A DNA stretch of 18,311 bases from Clostridia bacterium (lineage in GTDB: Bacteria; Bacillota; UBA994; PWPR01). A model generated the notes under the pieces. It was not told where the DNA came from. It was given only the letters and a program-made list of their open reading frames with translations, and did not search any database. Below, piece after piece: positions 15,188-18,311 of the stretch. The DNA is taken from contig PWPR01000027.1 of the NCBI GenBank assembly GCA_003557085.1, positions 1-18,311 of the forward strand. Direction: 5' to 3'. The stretch's first letter is position 1. Each line of letters opens with the position of its first letter. Made by a program: the position numbers and the translations under genes.

Positions 15188-15204
15188 TAGAATAAAGCAC
15201 TAAG
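15188..15204 (+). promoter_or_regulatory. Possible HutP-like NAG-triplet site
   Basis: TAG-AATA-AAG-CACT-AAG gives three NAG triplets separated by exactly four bases, the spacing reported for RNA sites of the B. subtilis antiterminator HutP. The first triplet lies before the predicted transcription start, so only two may be in the RNA. No hutP gene is in the window. Chance is a real alternative. Confidence 0.25.
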
Positions 15205-15215
15205 GTGTGATAATT

Positions 15216-15263
15216 ATGAAAAAAAGGATAAGTAAAGATTTTTTAACAAGGCATGGACAATAG
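15216..15263 (+). CDS. Putative 15-codon leader peptide ahead of hutH
   Basis: A short ORF, MKKRISKDFLTRHGQ, starts at an ATG placed 8 bases after AAGGTG (15202-15207). Its stop TAG (15261-15263) falls in the loop and first stem base of the terminator at 15250-15271, so a ribosome finishing it would block the hairpin. It contains one His codon. This layout is typical of translation-sensitive attenuation. It may instead be a chance ORF. Confidence 0.45.
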   Translation: MKKRISKDFLTRHGQ

Positions 15264-15277
15264 TCCATGCCCTTTTT
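15250..15277 (+). terminator. Strong intrinsic terminator in the hutH leader (attenuator)
   Basis: GGCATGGAC pairs perfectly with GTCCATGCC around AATA, followed by CTTTTT. It lies between the predicted promoter and the hutH ribosome site (AAAGGAG at 15291-15297), so hut transcription must read through it. B. subtilis hut has a comparable terminator relieved by HutP. Confidence 0.88.
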
Positions 15278-15305
15278 ACTTTAATAAGATAAAGGAGAGA
15301 AGGCA

Positions 15306-16799
15306 ATGGGTAGGGTTATTTTAGATGGGCAAAATTTAACAATCGAAGATATTGTAAAAGTTGCTAGGGATGGCTATCAAGTAGAGATTAGTAAGCAGGC
15401 TTTGGAGTCTGTTAGAGCCTCAAGAGATTTAGTTGAGAGATATTTGCAAGAAGAAAAAGTTATGTATGGAATAACGACAGGCTTTGGTAAATTTAGTGAT
15501 GTTGTTATTTGCCCCAGTAAAGTAATAGAGTTGCAGCACAATTTAATAGTGAGTCATGCATGTGCTATAGGAGAGCCATTAAGTAAAGAAGTGGTTAGAG
15601 CAATGATGATATTGAGAGCTAATTCTTTGATTAGAGGAAACTCTGGAATTAGAGAATCAATTGTTAAGCTATTAGTTGAAATGCTGAATGAAGAACTCCA
15701 TCCAGTTATACCCTCACAAGGATCTTTAGGAGCAAGTGGAGACTTAGCTCCTCTATCTCATATGGTATTGCCTATGTTAGGCTTAGGAAAAGCTGAGTAT
15801 AAAGGAAAAATTTATCAAGATTCTGAGTCATTAGCCCAAATAAACAGAAAACCAATTAAGTTAGCTGCAAAAGAAGGTCTTGCTCTAATAAATGGTACAC
15901 AAGCTATGACAGCAATTGCTGCCTTATTAATCTATGATAGTAAGTATTTGATAGATACAGCGATTAAAGCAAATGCCTTGACAATGGAAGCTTTACAAGG
16001 AATAACACTTGCATTTGATGATAAGGTACATCAAGCAAGAAATCAAAGTGGACAGATTGAGGTTGCTAGGTTATTAAGAGAGCAGTTAGTTGGCTCAGAG
16101 CTAGTAGGTGATCAAGGACAATACAGAGTTCAAGATGCATATTCTTTACGCTGTTCACCACAAGTATTAGGTGCTTCTTTAGATGCTATTAATTACGTTT
16201 ACGATATTGTTAATAAAGAGATCAACGCGACAACAGATAATCCCTTAATATTTGTTAATGAGGATGAAGTCATAAGTGCTGGTAATTTTCATGGACAACC
16301 CATAGCCTTAGCGATGGATTTTCTAAAAATAGCCCTATCAGAGATAGCTAATATTTCTGAAAGAAGAATAGAGAGAATGGTAAATCCTCAGCTTAATAAT
16401 GATTTGCCAGCCTTTTTAACTGAAGGTGGAGGTTTAAATTCTGGATTTATGATTGTACAATATAGCGCAGCATCATTAGTTTCTGAAAATAAGGTTTTAG
16501 CACATCCTGCTTCAGTTGATTCTATACCATCTTCAGCTAATCAAGAAGATCATGTTAGCATGGGTACTACAGCTGCAAGACAAGCATTAAGTATTTACAA
16601 AAATGTAGTTTATGTTATAGCGATTGAACTTATGGTTGCTGCTCAAGCAGTAGAATATTTAGAACCAGATAGACTAGGAAATAAGACAAAAATGACCTAC
16701 AATATAGTTAGAAACATGGTGAAGAAGTTAAACGGTGATAGAGTAATAAATGTTGATATTGAAGCATTAGCAAAAGCTATAACTGAAAAGAAATTTTAG
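15306..16799 (+). CDS. hutH: Histidine ammonia-lyase
   Basis: It deaminates L-histidine to trans-urocanate and ammonia, the first step of histidine use. The 497-residue protein has the normal length. The electrophilic MIO cofactor forms from A143-S144-G145 in GSLGASGDLAPLSH. YGITTGFGKF (54-63) carries the catalytic Tyr. Other family blocks are QDAYSLRCSPQVLG, TTDNPL, GNFHGQP and SSANQEDHVSMG near the C-terminus. AAAGGAG lies 8 bases before the ATG at 15306. hutU follows 9 bases after the stop, so the two form an operon. The MIO group also includes Phe and Tyr ammonia-lyases, but the hutU neighbour makes histidine the substrate. Confidence 0.96.
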   Translation: MGRVILDGQNLTIEDIVKVARDGYQVEISKQALESVRASRDLVERYLQEEKVMYGITTGFGKFSDVVICPSKVIELQHNLIVSHACAIGEPLSKEVVRAMMILRANSLIRGNSGIRESIVKLLVEMLNEELHPVIPSQGSLGASGDLAPLSHMVLPMLGLGKAEYKGKIYQDSESLAQINRKPIKLAAKEGLALINGTQAMTAIAALLIYDSKYLIDTAIKANALTMEALQGITLAFDDKVHQARNQSGQIEVARLLREQLVGSELVGDQGQYRVQDAYSLRCSPQVLGASLDAINYVYDIVNKEINATTDNPLIFVNEDEVISAGNFHGQPIALAMDFLKIALSEIANISERRIERMVNPQLNNDLPAFLTEGGGLNSGFMIVQYSAASLVSENKVLAHPASVDSIPSSANQEDHVSMGTTAARQALSIYKNVVYVIAIELMVAAQAVEYLEPDRLGNKTKMTYNIVRNMVKKLNGDRVINVDIEALAKAITEKKF

Positions 16800-16808
16800 G
16801 AGGTTATT

Positions 16809-18311
16809 ATGAATCAACAAGTTGATGGAGCAATGCAAATAAAACTAGATAGTATATTTGACCAGTTGCCTGATTATCCTAAGTTTAACAAAACAAAAAG
16901 AAGAGCTCCAAAAAGAGAGTTTACACTAAGTGAAGCAGAGACAAAGTTAGCACTACATAATGCATTAAGGTATATACCAAAGAAATGGCATAATGATCTA
17001 GCAGAAGAATTTCTAGATGAACTAATGACAAGAGGTAGGATTTATGGCTATAGATTTAGACCTCATGGTGAAATAACTGGAAAGCCTATCGATGATTACA
17101 AAGGAAATAGTACTGATGCCAAAGCATTTCAAGTTATGATTGACAACAATCTTGATTTTGATGTGGCTCTATATCCTTATGAATTAGTTACCTATGGCGA
17201 AACAGGACAAGTCTGTCAAAATTGGATGCAGTATCAGTTGATAAAAAGATATCTTGAAGTAATGGAAGAAGACCAGACATTAGTAATAGCTTCAGGACAT
17301 CCATTGGGTTTGTTTAAATCTAGAGTAGACGCACCTAGAGTTATAATTACAAATGGCATGATGGTTGGCATGTTTGATGACCAAAGAAATTGGCATAGAG
17401 CAATGCAGCTGGGTGTGTCAAATTATGGACAAATGACTGCAGGAGGCTGGATGTACATTGGCCCACAAGGAATAGTACATGGCACATATAGTACTGTGCT
17501 TAATGCTGGAAGATCTAAACTTGGTATACCTCAAGACAAAGACTTAGCTGGTACACTTACAGTAACATCTGGTTTAGGTGGTATGAGTGGAGCGCAAGGT
17601 AAAGCTGTGAGAATTGCAGGTGGTGTAGGAGTTATCGCTGAAGTTGATTATAGTAGAATTCAAACTAGATATGAGCAAGGTTGGGTAGATGTTATAGCAG
17701 ACACTTGTGAAGAAGCATTTAATCTAGCTTTAGAGAATGTTGATAAAAAAGAAGCTATTGCGATTGCCTATTATGGAAATATTGTTGATTTACTTGAGTA
17801 TGCTATTGAGCACAACGTGAAAATAGATCTTTTATCAGATCAAACCTCATGTCATGCAGTATATGAAGGCGGGTATTGTCCTCAAGGTATTACTTTTGAA
17901 GAACGCACAGAAATGCTCGATAAAAATAAATCTGAGTTTTGTAAGTTAGTAGATAAAACATTACAAAATCATTATTATGCAATTAAAGAACTAGTCAATA
18001 AAGGCACTTACTTTTTTGATTATGGTAATTCTTTTATGAAAGCTGTTTTTGATACCGGTATTAAAGAGATAGCTAAAAATGGAGTAGATACTAATGATGG
18101 GTTTATTTTCCCGTCATATGTAGAAGATATAATGGGGCCAGAGCTCTTTGATTATGGATATGGACCTTTTAGATGGGTTTGCCTATCTGGAAAAAAAGAA
18201 GATTTGAAAAAAACTGATGAAGCTGCAATGGCTTGTATTGACCCAGATAGTAGATATCAAGATAGAGATAATTGGGCTTGGATAAGAGATGCAGATAAAA
18301 ATAGATCGGAA
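16809..18311 (+). CDS. hutU: Urocanate hydratase, long form (cut by window end)
   Basis: It hydrates urocanate to imidazolone propionate with tightly bound NAD+, the second step of histidine breakdown. The 501 codons present are open to the window edge, with no stop, so the 3' end is missing. The N-terminal stretch, GHPLGLFKS, ITNGMMVG, NYGQMTAGGWMYIGPQG, the NAD-binding GLGGMSGAQ and DQTSCHAVYEGGYCPQG are typical of urocanase. The catalytic Cys region is in or beyond YGYGPFRWVCLSGK. At this point a 555-residue urocanase should be nearly done, but the order and inserts match the longer form (about 660-680 residues) of Clostridia and other anaerobes. AGGAGG overlaps the hutH stop. Confidence 0.95.
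   Translation, partial: MNQQVDGAMQIKLDSIFDQLPDYPKFNKTKRRAPKREFTLSEAETKLALHNALRYIPKKWHNDLAEEFLDELMTRGRIYGYRFRPHGEITGKPIDDYKGNSTDAKAFQVMIDNNLDFDVALYPYELVTYGETGQVCQNWMQYQLIKRYLEVMEEDQTLVIASGHPLGLFKSRVDAPRVIITNGMMVGMFDDQRNWHRAMQLGVSNYGQMTAGGWMYIGPQGIVHGTYSTVLNAGRSKLGIPQDKDLAGTLTVTSGLGGMSGAQGKAVRIAGGVGVIAEVDYSRIQTRYEQGWVDVIADTCEEAFNLALENVDKKEAIAIAYYGNIVDLLEYAIEHNVKIDLLSDQTSCHAVYEGGYCPQGITFEERTEMLDKNKSEFCKLVDKTLQNHYYAIKELVNKGTYFFDYGNSFMKAVFDTGIKEIAKNGVDTNDGFIFPSYVEDIMGPELFDYGYGPFRWVCLSGKKEDLKKTDEAAMACIDPDSRYQDRDNWAWIRDADKNRSE

Noticed and set aside
1..18311. CRISPR array, prophage or intact insertion sequence
   Set aside because: No regularly spaced direct repeats, integrase, transposase or phage structural genes were seen.

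Overview
The window reads as chromosomal DNA of an AT-rich, low-GC Gram-positive bacterium, most likely an anaerobic member of the Clostridia. The evidence is the gene order def-fmt-Zn peptidase-rsmB-rlmN-PP2C-PASTA kinase-rsgA-rpe-(rpmB reversed)-asp23-fakA-rsmD-coaD, strong Shine-Dalgarno sites, TTG/GTG starts, and a SCIFF peptide with its radical SAM maturase, a pair typical of Clostridia. I cannot name the species.

1-8024 (+): one tightly packed run, probably one or a few long transcripts. It holds the 3' end of def, fmt (initiator tRNA formylation), a membrane zinc peptidase, rsmB and rlmN (rRNA modification), a PP2C phosphatase and its cognate PASTA Ser/Thr kinase, rsgA (30S maturation GTPase) and rpe. 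Several genes overlap by 1-17 bases, which suggests translational coupling. The theme is translation and ribosome maturation plus cell-wall-sensing phosphorylation.

8025-11475: rpmB is the only reversed gene in this part. It has its own consensus promoter, divergent from the asp23-fakA pair, and terminators facing the end of rpe. A terminator follows fakA. rsmD and coaD come next and end in a terminator-like hairpin.

11476-13439: a RiPP locus. A 44-codon six-cysteine SCIFF precursor (scfA, GTG start) is followed by a short hairpin, then by the radical SAM/SPASM maturase scfB. A DUF123 GIY-YIG-like gene overlaps the scfB 3' end by 11 bases. The scfA promoter overlaps the coaD terminator.

13440-13752: about 300 bases with no convincing gene. 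It has CTAG-rich, mutually exclusive hairpins, a terminator-like hairpin, and an end resembling the right end of IS200/IS605 (tnpB-type) elements. I read it as one or two degenerate, transposase-less relics. One of them appears to supply the last six codons and the stop of the convergent M20 peptidase gene.

13733-18311: an M20 amidohydrolase (-) lies divergent from a histidine-utilisation operon (+) of hutH and a truncated-by-window long-form hutU. The hutH leader carries an extended -10 promoter, a 15-codon leader ORF and a strong intrinsic terminator before hutH, so conditional antitermination is likely.

The parts most worth checking are the SCIFF-ScfB-DUF123 locus, the hut leader, and the 13.44-13.75 kb relic region. 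The rest is conserved housekeeping sequence.
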